Source: Ignavibacteriota bacterium (GTDB lineage: Bacteria; Bacteroidota; Ignavibacteria; UBA10030; SZUA-254). Taken from it: a DNA stretch of 64,000 nt. Within the stretch, counting starts at the first letter, position 1. The number at the start of each line of letters is the position of its first letter. Of the stretch, positions 7,458 through 16,277 are shown one piece after another. The DNA is taken from NCBI GenBank assembly GCA_016212665.1, contig JACREZ010000009.1, forward strand, positions 62,001 to 126,000. The letters run 5' to 3'. Position numbers and translations under genes: made by a program. Under the pieces are notes generated by a model. It saw only the letters and a list, made by a program, of their open reading frames with translations, ran no database searches and was not told the origin of the DNA.

Positions 7458-8141
7458 TTACAAACCGAAAGTTTTATCCAGTAACCCTTCCCTGAGCGCT
7501 TTGGAGGTTGCTTCGGCGCGGTTGTGGACATGAAGTTTTTCGTAGATGTGCTTCCGGTGGTCGTTGACGGTATTGTAGGAGAGAAATAGTTCGTTGGCAA
7601 TTTGTTGTGCAGTTTTTCCGCCTGCGAAGAGTTGGAGAATTTGCAGTTCCCGTTCCGATAAATCGTATGCGTTTTCTACGCGGGAAAAGGTTTTATTTCG
7701 TTCGATAATTTTCTTTGCGGTAAATGCGTCCATCGGGCATCCGCCGTTCATCACATCGCGCATCATCTCTTCGATGTTGTAGTGTTGCGCCCCTTTCCAG
7801 TAATATCCCGATGCCCCGTTGTTCATTGCATAGATAATTGCTTCGAGTTCGTCGTTGACTGTCATAAAGATAACGTGCGTGCCGGGAGAGTGCTTCTTGA
7901 ACTTATTCAATCCCTGAAGCCCGCTCATGCCGGGGAGATGAATATCGAGCAGGATAATATGCGGCGGCTCGGAAGTTTTCAAGACCTTGAATGCTTCCTC
8001 GCACGATTCGACCGCTAAGGTGCACCGGTAGTTTTCGATTGCCTGCACCTGAGAAACGAGTGTCTTCCGTGTTTCGTGATGGTCTTCGATGATCCAAACA
8101 TTTGTATTCACCGGCTGATGTTGTAAGAAACTATTGTTCAA
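7458..8141 (-). CDS. NarL/LuxR-family response regulator
   Basis: 227 residues from a TTG with AAAGGGAG 5 nt upstream. The receiver domain (about 13-130) has the acidic pair E19/D20, the phosphoacceptor D66 in ILLDIHLPGMSG and the conserved K116 in YYWKGA. The LuxR-type DNA-binding domain (about 160-222) starts LSERELQILQLFAGGKTAQQIA and includes NTVNDHRKHIYEKL. It would act as a cytoplasmic phosphorylation-dependent transcription factor. No histidine kinase gene is adjacent, so it is an orphan in this window. About 350 nt without genes separate it from the divergent RhuM-family gene, so control from that region is possible. Family certain, targets unknown. Confidence 0.93.
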   Translation of the reverse strand: MNNSFLQHQPVNTNVWIIEDHHETRKTLVSQVQAIENYRCTLAVESCEEAFKVLKTSEPPHIILLDIHLPGMSGLQGLNKFKKHSPGTHVIFMTVNDELEAIIYAMNNGASGYYWKGAQHYNIEEMMRDVMNGGCPMDAFTAKKIIERNKTFSRVENAYDLSERELQILQLFAGGKTAQQIANELFLSYNTVNDHRKHIYEKLHVHNRAEATSKALREGLLDKTFGL

Positions 8142-8402
8142 AGGAACTCCCTTTCTGTTCTGTTACATGAAAACCTGATTGATGATGGAGCAAATTATTT
8201 GTTTTTGTATTACAATTTCACACAATGTGTATCATGGAATGGGTGAACGTAAAGAAAAACAGATTAAAAACCAAAATTGTTCGCCGAAGAATTGGCAAAA
8301 TGTATGAATAGTTGGAACAATAGTGGAAGAACTTTGCTCTCGTTTCTTCGTTCCGGGGTGGAGATGGAATAGTTAATAGAAAGTTAATTTATATTTATAT
8401 TT

Positions 8403-8440
8403 CATTCACATGCTCAAAGTAATTATCGGGTATGTGAATG
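8403..8440. promoter_or_regulatory. inverted repeat CATTCACAT-N20-ATGTGAATG
   Basis: Perfect 9-bp arms at 8403-8411 and 8432-8440 lie 52 nt before the RhuM-family start codon, in the 350-bp divergent region. An AT-rich stretch (TTAATTTATATTTATAT) just before it could hold the promoter. This could be an operator for autoregulation by the downstream gene; that is a guess. The rest of 8142-8491 shows nothing recognisable. Confidence 0.4.
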
Positions 8441-8491
8441 GTTTATCTGGCGCTCTTTTGCTGCTGGTATGGCATCTAATCGTGTGAAACA

Positions 8492-9499
8492 ATGGAAAAT
8501 ACATCACAAATACTTATTTATCAATCACCAAACGGCATCACGAAAGTTGAAGTACGGATGGAGGAAGAAACAGTTTGGCTCACGCAAAGCCAACTGGCAG
8601 AACTGTTTCAAACCACAAAGCAAAATATCAGTTTGCACATTCAAAATATTTTTGAGGAAAAAGAATTGCTGGCTGAAGCAACAGTCAGGGATTACTTGAC
8701 AGTTCAAAAAGAAGGTAACCGTGAAGTAAAACGCAAGATGCAATACTTCAATCTTGATGTAATAATATCTGTTGGCTACCGTGTTAAGTCTCATGTGGCA
8801 ACACACTTTCGCATTTGGGCAACACAGCGTCTTAAAGAATACATTGTCAAAGGATTTACGCTCAACGATGAATTATTGAAAAATGCCGGAGGAGGAAATT
8901 ACTTCGAGGAACTGCTTGCGCGCATCCGCGATATACGAAGCAGTGAAAAAATATTCTGGCGCAAAGTACTGGATATTTATGCCACAAGCATTGACTACGA
9001 CCCGAATGAAGAAATTTCAAAAGAGTTTTTCAAAACCGTTCAAAATAAAATGCATTGGGCGGCGCACGGTAACACAGCGGCTGAAGTAATTTACAACAGA
9101 GTTGACGCAGGAAAACCAAATTTAGGATTGACGAATTTCAAAGGGAGTAAGCCAACACCACAAGATATTGAAATTGCGAAAAATTATCTGAGTGAAGAAG
9201 AGCTGAACATTCTCAACAGAATGGTAACTGCCTATCTCGAAGTTGCAGAGTTACAAGCGTTGAACCGAACACCCATGTACATGAAAGATTGGGTAGAACG
9301 ACTGAATGACTTTTTGAAAATGACCGGCAACGAAATACTGCCACATGCGGGCAGTATCAGTCATGAACAAGCAATTGAAAAAGCCCGAATCGAGTACGGA
9401 AAATTCAGGGAGATAAATAAAGATCAACTTTCACGGGTTGAAGAAGACTTTATTAAACAAATTGAGACCACTGCTAAGCAACTGAAAGAGAAGAAATAA
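8492..9499 (+). CDS. RhuM-family protein
   Basis: 335 residues. The N-terminal region contains a winged-helix/HTH-like segment (VWLTQSQLAELFQTTKQNISLHIQNI, about 29-55, seen in two parts) followed by the family core (MQYFNLDVIISVGYRVKS and THFRIWATQRLKEYIVKGF, about 85-125). The C-terminal half is helical, with NRTPMYMKDWVERLNDF near 265. RhuM proteins were first noted on Salmonella pathogenicity islands and are common in mobile or defence regions; their biochemical role is not established. It stands alone on the plus strand among minus-strand genes, which fits acquisition as a single cassette. Confidence 0.88.
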   Translation: MENTSQILIYQSPNGITKVEVRMEEETVWLTQSQLAELFQTTKQNISLHIQNIFEEKELLAEATVRDYLTVQKEGNREVKRKMQYFNLDVIISVGYRVKSHVATHFRIWATQRLKEYIVKGFTLNDELLKNAGGGNYFEELLARIRDIRSSEKIFWRKVLDIYATSIDYDPNEEISKEFFKTVQNKMHWAAHGNTAAEVIYNRVDAGKPNLGLTNFKGSKPTPQDIEIAKNYLSEEELNILNRMVTAYLEVAELQALNRTPMYMKDWVERLNDFLKMTGNEILPHAGSISHEQAIEKARIEYGKFREINKDQLSRVEEDFIKQIETTAKQLKEKK

Positions 9500-9549
9500 T
9501 ATTCTCCTATCCCCCCCCCAGCGCCCTGCCCCCTTGCACTCCTGCAAAA

Positions 9550-10959
9550 CTACAATCCTTCTTGCGCAAGCACATAAGCCAGCACTGCCATCGCCGCCGC
9601 GCCAAGTTCAAGTTCACGCTCGTTCACTTTGTCAATCGTGTCGTTATCGGAATGATGATAATCGAAATACCGATGATTATCCGGTCGTAAACCAATAGTA
9701 ACAACGCCTTTTCTACCAAGCGCAGAAATATCGGCGCCGCCGCCTCCCTTTCGGATTCTGTCGGCATCCACCGGCTCAAATAAATATGCCCATCGTGCAA
9801 TCTTCTCAAACGTTACCGAATCGGTCGAAACGCCAAACCCTTTCGGTGTAAATCCCCCCGCATCCGATTCCATCGCGGCAAGATGTTTATCTTTTGTCAA
9901 ATCCCGCTTCGCATATTCTTCACCGCCGCGCAATCCGTTCTCTTCATTCATAAAAAGGACTGCTCGAATTGTTCGCTTCGGTTTCAATCCCATTTCTTTC
10001 AGCAACCGTAACGCCTCGATTGATTGCATACATCCTGCCCCATCATCATGCGCGCCTTGTCCCTTATCCCAACTATCAAAATGCCCGCCAATCACAATTA
10101 CTTCGTCAGGAAATTCTGTGCCGCGCAGTTCACCAATCACATTTGCCGATTCAACATCGGGCAACGTCTGGCAGGATAATTTGAGATTCACACGAACTGA
10201 TTGTTCTTTCTTCAACAATTCGCTCAGGTAATTTGCATCAACCGTACTTATTGCCGCTGTCGGTACTTTCGGCAACGAATCAACATAGTGCATCGAGCCG
10301 GTATGGGGAACATCATCCAACTGCATCGTCATTGAACGAACAATCGCCGCAACACCGCCGACACTTGCCGCCGCAACTGCGCCGCTTCCCCTCTGGTTCA
10401 CTGCGCCTCCGTATGCTTCAAATGTTCCTAACTTACTTTTATCCATCGGGCGATTGAAGAACACAATCTTTCCTTTCGCTTTCTCTCCCAACGCCTGTAA
10501 TTCTTCAAATGTTTTCACTTCAATCACTTCGGCTGTCACTCCTTCCGCCGGAGTTGCAACGCTTCCACCCAACGCACAGACAGTCAATTCGACATTCTCA
10601 TGTTGTTTCCCATTACTTCCGAATGACGAACCGAGAACATACGCCTGCTCAACATCTCCTCTCACCCAATGCGGAACCATCACCGGTTCGAGATACACGC
10701 TATCAAATCCGAGCGATTCCATTTTCCGTTTCGCCCACGCAACTGCTTTCGCCGCGTTCTCGGAACCGCTTAACCGATGTCCGATTGTTGTACTAAGTTC
10801 ATAGAGAAGTTCGTACGCTTTTCCCGAAGCAAGTCCGGTTTTATGAATGTTCAATGCGAGGGAATCGTACGGACGAGCAACTTTCTCTTGCGAGTAAATG
10901 CAAAATGAAAAATTTAAAATTAAAAAAAGGAGAAGCGACAATCGTTTATTATTATTCAT
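9550..10959 (-). CDS. secreted M28-family metallopeptidase (carboxypeptidase Q-like)
   Basis: 469 residues with an N-terminal signal peptide (LSLLLFLILNFSFCIYSQ). A PA-type insert (about 125-260) sits in front of the zinc-peptidase core. Metal ligands are visible in GGHFDSWDKGQGAHDDGAG (about 290-309), then MNEENG, the Asp in ESDAGGF and the final His in YHHSDNDTI. Enzymes of this family cleave dipeptides or N-terminal amino acids outside the cytoplasm using two zinc ions. A second M28 protein with the same general plan lies at 27139-28773. The frame is complete. Substrate unknown. Confidence 0.9.
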   Translation of the reverse strand: MNNNKRLSLLLFLILNFSFCIYSQEKVARPYDSLALNIHKTGLASGKAYELLYELSTTIGHRLSGSENAAKAVAWAKRKMESLGFDSVYLEPVMVPHWVRGDVEQAYVLGSSFGSNGKQHENVELTVCALGGSVATPAEGVTAEVIEVKTFEELQALGEKAKGKIVFFNRPMDKSKLGTFEAYGGAVNQRGSGAVAAASVGGVAAIVRSMTMQLDDVPHTGSMHYVDSLPKVPTAAISTVDANYLSELLKKEQSVRVNLKLSCQTLPDVESANVIGELRGTEFPDEVIVIGGHFDSWDKGQGAHDDGAGCMQSIEALRLLKEMGLKPKRTIRAVLFMNEENGLRGGEEYAKRDLTKDKHLAAMESDAGGFTPKGFGVSTDSVTFEKIARWAYLFEPVDADRIRKGGGGADISALGRKGVVTIGLRPDNHRYFDYHHSDNDTIDKVNERELELGAAAMAVLAYVLAQEGL

Positions 10960-11009
10960 TTTGATTTCTTATGATAAATTGATATGAAACAGTAGAACAA
11001 GAACTATAC

Positions 11010-11636
11010 TTACCTGATTTCTAATTGACCAAGTTTAAGCAATTGCTGAAGGTCCTTTAATCCATCGGGTTGCCACTCCTGAAATACTTTTTTGGTAGAA
11101 CGAATTAAGGATACATCTGCTTGACCTAACATTCTTGATATATCTGCTAAGTCTTGTGGTCTTCCTGCTTGAAATTTCATTAACACAAGAAAACGAAACG
11201 GTAAAATCGGCAACCCTTGAAGGTCACGATTTTTCTGCGCCTCTTTAATTGCATCGCTAATCCATTCAGCATCAGATTCAAGTAAATCAATATATTTTTT
11301 CTTTGGTGATTTCCATGTACTTCCTCCGATGGTTAGTTCGCCTTCAAATGTAAAACGTGCTTTCAACAACTTTTCTCTCGCCTCATTTGCATCCTCCAAA
11401 GAAATAATTGCATCCAAATCCTGAGTCATTCGTTCAGGCATATAGTGTCTTGTAGCCACCGCACCAACTACTGCCCATTCAATTGGAGAAAGCACTTTTG
11501 TCAAATCTGTCCAAATTGTTACTGCTGTTCTTTTCATAAGAAATTCCTTTGCTGAACCGGAACCGGGATGTTGACGGCGTAAAGCCAAATCAATAAAGAG
11601 TCTCCTTTTTTCCCTTATTGTAATGTTATTTTCCAT
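11010..11636 (-). CDS. nucleotidyltransferase-fold protein (AbiEii/MNT-like)
   Basis: About 208 residues from the ATG at 11636; the frame also opens at a TTG six codons earlier. A polymerase-beta-type nucleotidyltransferase signature is visible as VGAVATRHYMPERMTQDLDAI (seen in parts, about 58-78 of the ATG form) with the DxD-type pair DLD. A later KFQAGRPQDLADI (about 158-170) matches the K-R-KD-DI helix of AbiEii-like and related enzymes. It lacks an obvious AbiEi-type antitoxin partner: the next gene upstream is nadA and downstream is the M28 peptidase. It may be an orphan NTase rather than a toxin. Fold likely, function unknown. Confidence 0.6.
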   Translation of the reverse strand: MENNITIREKRRLFIDLALRRQHPGSGSAKEFLMKRTAVTIWTDLTKVLSPIEWAVVGAVATRHYMPERMTQDLDAIISLEDANEAREKLLKARFTFEGELTIGGSTWKSPKKKYIDLLESDAEWISDAIKEAQKNRDLQGLPILPFRFLVLMKFQAGRPQDLADISRMLGQADVSLIRSTKKVFQEWQPDGLKDLQQLLKLGQLEIR

Positions 11637-11661
11637 CAATATTCTTGATAACAAAAACTAA

Positions 11662-11707
11662 TAAACTGAAAACCGAAAACTGAAAACCGGAAACAGGAAA
11701 CCGAAAT
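11662..11707. repeat. degenerate filler repeat (CTGAAAACCGAAAA type)
   Basis: Near-repeats of AAACTGAAAACCGAAAACTG run right up to the nadA stop codon. It is a different unit from the AATGACC filler but has the same placement, touching the 3' end of a minus-strand gene. Confidence 0.55.
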
Positions 11708-12685
11708 TCAACTCATCTCCATCATCCGTTGCAACGGCTTCAACGCTTTCAATCGTAACTCTTCAGGCAACGTAATTTCAGGAGAACGGTTCTTCATACA
11801 CAGATAGACTTTCTCCATCGTATTGAGTTTCATGTAGGGACATTGATTACATGCGCAACTTTCTTCCGGCGGCGCAGGGATAAACAATTTATCGGGACAT
11901 GCCTTTTGCATCTGATGAATGATTCCCGTTTCCGTTGCGATGATAAATTCTTTGTCAGGACTTTGCTGAACATATTTCAGCAATCCGCTTGTGGATGCGA
12001 TATAATCCGCTTGGTCGAGAACTACTTCTTCACATTCTGGATGTGCAATGAGTTTTGCCTGAGGATAGACGGATTTCAGATGAAGAATCTTTCTATCAGA
12101 AAACGTCTCGTGGACAACACACGTCCCCTGCCAAATCACCATCTTCCTTCCCGTTTTCTTTTGAAGATATTTACCAAGATTTCTATCCGGCGCAAAGATA
12201 ATTGGCTGTCCTTCAGGAATCTGTCGAATAATTTTCTCTGCATTGCTTGATGTACAAATAATATCACTCAACGCTTTCACTTCCGCCGAGCAATTGATGT
12301 ACGAAATAACCGTGTGTCCGGGATGTTGTTCAATAAACTGTTTGAACTCAGGTGCAGGACATCCTTCTGCAAGCGAACAGCCTGCATTCATATCGGGAAG
12401 TAACACTTGCTTTGCCGGATTTATAATCTTCGCAGTCTCTGCCATGAAATGAACACCAGCAAACACGATAACATCGGCATTGGTTGAGGCGGCTTTACGC
12501 GAAAGTTCCAAACTATCCCCAACAAAATCGGCAATATCCTGAATTTCACTCTCTTGATAATAGTGAGCAAGCAAAACTGCGTTGAGTTTCTTTTTGTAGC
12601 GCGCAATTTCCTCTTCGAGATTCAGGGGAATTTCTTCGGCGATTTGCGATTGACGATTGAATGATTGAGTCATTGTTGTTTGCAT
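11708..12685 (-). CDS. nadA: quinolinate synthase NadA
   Basis: 325 residues. NadA condenses iminoaspartate with dihydroxyacetone phosphate to form quinolinate in NAD synthesis, using a [4Fe-4S] cluster in the cytoplasm. Family motifs are clear: [23 protein letters not shown], seen in parts near 37-60, [13 protein letters not shown], the cluster cysteine in [29 protein letters not shown], and the C-terminal [14 protein letters not shown]. The partner gene nadB is not in the window. It lies 12 nt downstream of the glycosyltransferase gene and is probably co-transcribed with it. Confidence 0.97.
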   Translation of the reverse strand: MQTTMTQSFNRQSQIAEEIPLNLEEEIARYKKKLNAVLLAHYYQESEIQDIADFVGDSLELSRKAASTNADVIVFAGVHFMAETAKIINPAKQVLLPDMNAGCSLAEGCPAPEFKQFIEQHPGHTVISYINCSAEVKALSDIICTSSNAEKIIRQIPEGQPIIFAPDRNLGKYLQKKTGRKMVIWQGTCVVHETFSDRKILHLKSVYPQAKLIAHPECEEVVLDQADYIASTSGLLKYVQQSPDKEFIIATETGIIHQMQKACPDKLFIPAPPEESCACNQCPYMKLNTMEKVYLCMKNRSPEITLPEELRLKALKPLQRMMEMS

Positions 12686-12696
12686 AAATATACTTG

Positions 12697-13812
12697 CTAC
12701 AAAGTACTTTTGCTAATTATTTTCTGCACTTCAGAATAGACTTGTTCAATTGAAATTGAATCAATGGTACCATCGTTCGATGCGATGTAATGGTTCTTCA
12801 TACCGATTGGAGCCCATTGCAAAGGATCAGTCGGACCGAAGAGGGATAGCAACGGCATTTTCGTTCCTGCCGCGACGTGCATTATTCCCGTATCATTGGA
12901 AACAAAGACGTCTAGTTCATTAATGATGGCAGCGACATCCCTGATGGATTGTTGTTTCACAACCACATACGGATAATGTAAATGAGCGACCATCCGCTCC
13001 ACTTGTTCTTCATCTTTCGGTCCGCAGGTAATAACAGTCAGCGATTCATATTCCGAATACAGTTGATTTGCAACGGCGGCAAATTTCTCTGCATTCCATT
13101 GGTTCTCTTTTTTTCCCGCCCCAGGATGAAACCCGGCAAACAACTTGTACCGTTCGCGAAATGGTTTCAAAAAATCTTTTGCTCTCGCCTGTTCATCTTC
13201 TGTCAATTCAATCACACAAGACAAATCATCACACGGTAGATGAAGTAATTTTAGAACGTCAATATTTCTTACAGTTTGATGACGGTGCGGTTCGTCTGTC
13301 CAATCAAGTTCCACTGCATGAGTAAAACAGAATGCCGATTGATTCGGTTTACCCGACAAACGTTTCGCCCCGATTCTGATATTCGCTCCCGAAAGCAACG
13401 CAAGCAAATCGCTTGTCACCGAAACGGAAACAGTTGCAGGTACAACTGCCAAATCATATTCTCTTGAACGCAAAGCGCTGAGGAATGAATGTGTCGCCAT
13501 CCATGAACGCCTGAGTATTTCCTTATCATAATTTAACACAACATCAACAAACGGATGGTGTTTCATGATGTGATAATTGACGGGGCTTGCAATAAGTGTT
13601 ACATGAGAATTGTGAAATTGATTTTTCAATGTTCGTAGCAACGGAACAACGCATAACATATCGCCAAGTTGGTCGTGCTGACGAACGACAAGAATATTCT
13701 TGATGTGTTCCGGCTTGAGTTGAGGAATGTGAGAAGGTGTGAGAAAAAACTCCAGGAACCTGACAGCAATGTTCTTGAGTTTATCCTCGAAAGTATAATG
13801 TTGGTTATTCAA
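12697..13812 (-). CDS. glycosyltransferase family 9 (heptosyltransferase-like)
   Basis: 371 residues, starting at a TTG. The GT9/ADP-heptose:LPS heptosyltransferase pattern is visible: [24 protein letters not shown] near 40-65 (in parts), [19 protein letters not shown] in the C-terminal Rossmann half, and [15 protein letters not shown] plus [12 protein letters not shown] near the donor site. Such enzymes add heptose or other sugars to the lipopolysaccharide core on the inner face of the inner membrane. The acceptor is unknown. A one-TM protein gene sits 24 nt upstream. Confidence 0.9.
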   Translation of the reverse strand: MNNQHYTFEDKLKNIAVRFLEFFLTPSHIPQLKPEHIKNILVVRQHDQLGDMLCVVPLLRTLKNQFHNSHVTLIASPVNYHIMKHHPFVDVVLNYDKEILRRSWMATHSFLSALRSREYDLAVVPATVSVSVTSDLLALLSGANIRIGAKRLSGKPNQSAFCFTHAVELDWTDEPHRHQTVRNIDVLKLLHLPCDDLSCVIELTEDEQARAKDFLKPFRERYKLFAGFHPGAGKKENQWNAEKFAAVANQLYSEYESLTVITCGPKDEEQVERMVAHLHYPYVVVKQQSIRDVAAIINELDVFVSNDTGIMHVAAGTKMPLLSLFGPTDPLQWAPIGMKNHYIASNDGTIDSISIEQVYSEVQKIISKSTL

Positions 13813-13836
13813 CGACGGGAAGTTGAAAATGCGGCT

Positions 13837-14028
13837 TTACTTTTTCTCCTCAGAACCGGGAGTTACGTCTTCAAACTCCGCATCTTGTACATGCTTGAAC
13901 GTACCGTCGCGCTGTTGTTGTGGTTGTTGAAACGGTTGCTGACGGTGTTTTGTCACAACAATTTTCGTGTTCCGGATCAATCGCCACACAACCCAGAATA
14001 ACAACAGATAGAGAAGATAGCGCAACAT
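13837..14028 (-). CDS. small single-TM protein (63 aa)
   Basis: A 63-residue protein with one N-terminal TM helix (MLRYLLYLLLFWVVWRLI), then a Gln-rich cytosolic tail (QQPFQQPQQQRD) ending with acidic residues. The tail pattern DAEFEDV is often seen in small conserved Bacteroidota proteins of unknown function. Its ATG lies 2 nt after the stop of the deoxynucleoside kinase gene, so it is translated in the fol/kinase operon. I do not know its role. Confidence 0.65.
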   Translation of the reverse strand: MLRYLLYLLLFWVVWRLIRNTKIVVTKHRQQPFQQPQQQRDGTFKHVQDAEFEDVTPGSEEKK

Positions 14029-14030
14029 GG

Positions 14031-14708
14031 TTATCGAATCAAACTGACAGGATTGTAATATTCAACCGGCGCTTTGTTCGGACGGAAGATTTCATATACG
14101 AGTTCTTCAAAATGAGCATTGTTGTTCACGAAATCAATATTCGACGCGTTTACAATGAGCAACGGCGCGGCTTTATAGCGGAAGAAGAAATAATTGTACG
14201 CCTCATTCAAATCGCGAATGTATTGCTCCGACATGTTCTTCTCCATATCTCTCCCCCGCTTTTTGATGTTCGACATCAATCGTTCAACACTTGATTGAAT
14301 ATATACAACGATATCTGGCGTCGGGATATTATGCTCGATGCTTTGAATCAGCGTTTCATATAACTTCAACTCATCATCAGCAAGCGTGAGATATGCAAAG
14401 ATTTTATCCTTCTCGAAAATATAATCTGAAATAAGAAAGCGATGAAACAAATCAGTCTGATACAACTGCTGTTGCTGTTTGTAGCGGCTCAACAAAAAGA
14501 ATATTTGTGTTTGAAAAGCAAAGCGTTCATTGTCATCATAAAACTTTGGCAGGAACGGATTCTCTTCAAATTTTTCCATAATGAGATTGCCGCTAAGTTT
14601 TTCCGAAAGCATCTGTGCGAGACTTGTTTTTCCCGCGCCAATCACACCTTCGATGGCAATATATCGTATGTCGGTTTCCTGAATAAGAGTTTCGAGTGAA
14701 GGGTTCAA
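14031..14708 (-). CDS. deoxynucleoside kinase
   Basis: 225 residues from a TTG that overlaps the folK stop by 4 nt. Walker A GVIGAGKTS is at residues 21-29. Family motifs include MEKFEENPFLPKFYDD, the substrate-site region FQTQIFFLLSRYKQ, the DRY-like SDYIFEKDKIFAYL, and the lid Arg cluster KKRGRDMEKNM. It phosphorylates deoxynucleosides (dGuo/dAdo-type in similar bacterial enzymes) for salvage in the cytoplasm. Coupling to folate genes is frequent in this phylum. Confidence 0.92.
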   Translation of the reverse strand: MNPSLETLIQETDIRYIAIEGVIGAGKTSLAQMLSEKLSGNLIMEKFEENPFLPKFYDDNERFAFQTQIFFLLSRYKQQQQLYQTDLFHRFLISDYIFEKDKIFAYLTLADDELKLYETLIQSIEHNIPTPDIVVYIQSSVERLMSNIKKRGRDMEKNMSEQYIRDLNEAYNYFFFRYKAAPLLIVNASNIDFVNNNAHFEELVYEIFRPNKAPVEYYNPVSLIR

Positions 14709-15220
14709 GCAATCTCCATAGTTCTATGAAATGGTAAAATAATTTCCGTTCGAGTTACTGTGTGTGTGTCTGAGCAATTCATCAAAAGCGTTGATATTGA
14801 TTGATGCAAAACTGGATGAACAAGTTGTGGTGCAAGTTCATTGAGCGGTTCAAGAACAAATCGTCTGTTCGCGAGTTCAGCATGTGGAATTTCAAGTTGT
14901 TCATCGTTGTAGATGTAGCCATCAACAAGCAAAATATCTATATCGATCACTCTTGGTTTCATGTGCGAAGAAGAGGAACGTCCGAGTTTTGTTTCGATTT
15001 TTTTCAAAGAGTTTAATAACGACTGCGGTTGTTTCTCTGTTGATATTTCAACTGTAAGATTGTAAAAAGGATTTGCATCAGTCATACCGACCGGTTCCGT
15101 TTCATATACAGAAGAAATCTGTTCAATTGTTCCAAACTGCTCAATCATTGAAATTGCCTGAGAAAGAAATTGCACTCTGTCTCCGATATTTGAACCCAAA
15201 CCAAGAAACACTCGAAACAT
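14705..15220 (-). CDS. folK: hydroxymethyldihydropterin pyrophosphokinase FolK
   Basis: 171 residues, complete. HPPK transfers pyrophosphate from ATP to 6-hydroxymethyl-dihydropterin in folate synthesis. Diagnostic motifs are FLGLGSNIGDRV near the N-terminus, SSVYETEPVG, FYNLTVEI, and the metal-binding RVIDIDILLVDG followed by IPHAELANRRFVLEPL. It follows folB with a 6-nt gap and overlaps the kinase start downstream, so the three are translationally coupled. Confidence 0.96.
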   Translation of the reverse strand: MFRVFLGLGSNIGDRVQFLSQAISMIEQFGTIEQISSVYETEPVGMTDANPFYNLTVEISTEKQPQSLLNSLKKIETKLGRSSSSHMKPRVIDIDILLVDGYIYNDEQLEIPHAELANRRFVLEPLNELAPQLVHPVLHQSISTLLMNCSDTHTVTRTEIILPFHRTMEIA

Positions 15221-15226
15221 TGCCGT

Positions 15227-15592
15227 TCATCGTTTCTCCGAAACTTCCACTTCGACATAATCAACCACACCTTTAATGGGCGGATGCGGCTTGCGAATTC
15301 GGACGGTAATTGCATCAACCAAAGAAAACTCCCGCAAGATATTTTTCATAATTGTATCTGCAAGTGTTTCAAGCAAATAATATTTTTTTGCTGTCACTGT
15401 TGTTTGAATAAGGGAATAGATTGTTTCGTAATCAAGCGTCTGTTTGAGACTATCGTGCGAAATGCCGGAAGAAAGGTCGGCATGAAGTTCGACATCCACC
15501 TCGAACTTGCCGCCTAAGTTTTGCTCATCCGTATCTGCCCCGTGATATGCATAAAACGAGGCGTTCTTTATTCTGATAACATCATTGCGCAT
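15227..15592 (-). CDS. folB: dihydroneopterin aldolase FolB
   Basis: About 121 residues from the ATG at 15592; the frame begins four codons earlier with TTG. FolB converts dihydroneopterin to hydroxymethyl-dihydropterin plus glycolaldehyde, the step before FolK. Visible motifs are FYAYHGADTDEQNLGGKFEVD, seen in parts near the N-terminus, the active-site Tyr in TLDYETIYSL, LLETLADTI and the C-terminal VRIRKPHPPIKG. First gene of the folB-folK-kinase operon. Confidence 0.95.
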   Translation of the reverse strand: MRNDVIRIKNASFYAYHGADTDEQNLGGKFEVDVELHADLSSGISHDSLKQTLDYETIYSLIQTTVTAKKYYLLETLADTIMKNILREFSLVDAITVRIRKPHPPIKGVVDYVEVEVSEKR

Positions 15593-15647
15593 AAGACGGT
15601 GCAAATATAGAAGTTTGTCGAACCAGAAGCAAAAGGAACTTTCATTC

Positions 15648-16277
15648 TTAAAGAAAAAGTAGTTTTAGAAACTTACTTATTCCATCAAAACATTCATGGT
15701 CAAAGTTCCAATATCCTTTTTGCGCTCCTAGTCCTAAAGAATTTACTATAGGAGAACGAGAAGCAAGATAAGCTTGGACTCGAGCTTTGGAATCGTTGTA
15801 TATTAATTTTTCACCCTCACGTTGTTGTGATTGAACACACCCGATATAAGTATCGATACATTCATTAATAGAATCACTTGAAATCGTTTGCAAACAAAGA
15901 TTTTCCAACATACCGGGATCTTTATTGTCAGGCATTATAAAAACACCCACATAAATACCATCATTCATCATTATGGCATTTGGATTAATCGGAATAGGAA
16001 GTTTATGCTTTTGTAAAATATTACAAATACTTGAGAATACTGTAAGAGGTTGATTTGTTTCTGCATCCCGCACAAAACCTAATCGTTTTACCGACGAAAA
16101 TCCTTCAATAAGTGTAAGGGCAGGAAATTCCTTGAGGAAATTATCTTTACCTCCAATATCAACTACTTGTACCCCGCTAATTCTTAAATGTGAAAGAAAA
16201 GCGTCAAAAAAATTACATTCGTCCTTACCTTCAACTAGCAATAAATACTTCGATTCAATTTTAATGTTTTTATTCAT
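15648..16277 (-). CDS. DUF3226 (TOPRIM-like) protein, partner of an AAA ATPase
   Basis: 209 residues. The N-terminus LLLVEGKDECNFFDAF (acidic residues E16, D19, E20) and the acidic pair in FVRDAETNQP (D71, E73) follow the TOPRIM pattern of OLD-type nucleases. VGVFIMPDNKDPGMLENL (about 110-127) is the hallmark of DUF3226. The ATG overlaps the TAA of the upstream ATPase gene by one base (TAATG), so the two are translationally coupled. Two-gene ATPase plus TOPRIM sets include the PARIS and AbiL/RloAB phage-defence systems; by analogy this protein would be the nuclease or effector. The family call is good; the defence role is inference. Confidence 0.78.
   Translation of the reverse strand: MNKNIKIESKYLLLVEGKDECNFFDAFLSHLRISGVQVVDIGGKDNFLKEFPALTLIEGFSSVKRLGFVRDAETNQPLTVFSSICNILQKHKLPIPINPNAIMMNDGIYVGVFIMPDNKDPGMLENLCLQTISSDSINECIDTYIGCVQSQQREGEKLIYNDSKARVQAYLASRSPIVNSLGLGAQKGYWNFDHECFDGISKFLKLLFL

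Noticed and set aside
7458-8141. two-component system with a linked kinase
   Set aside because: No histidine kinase is encoded in the window; the regulator stands alone.
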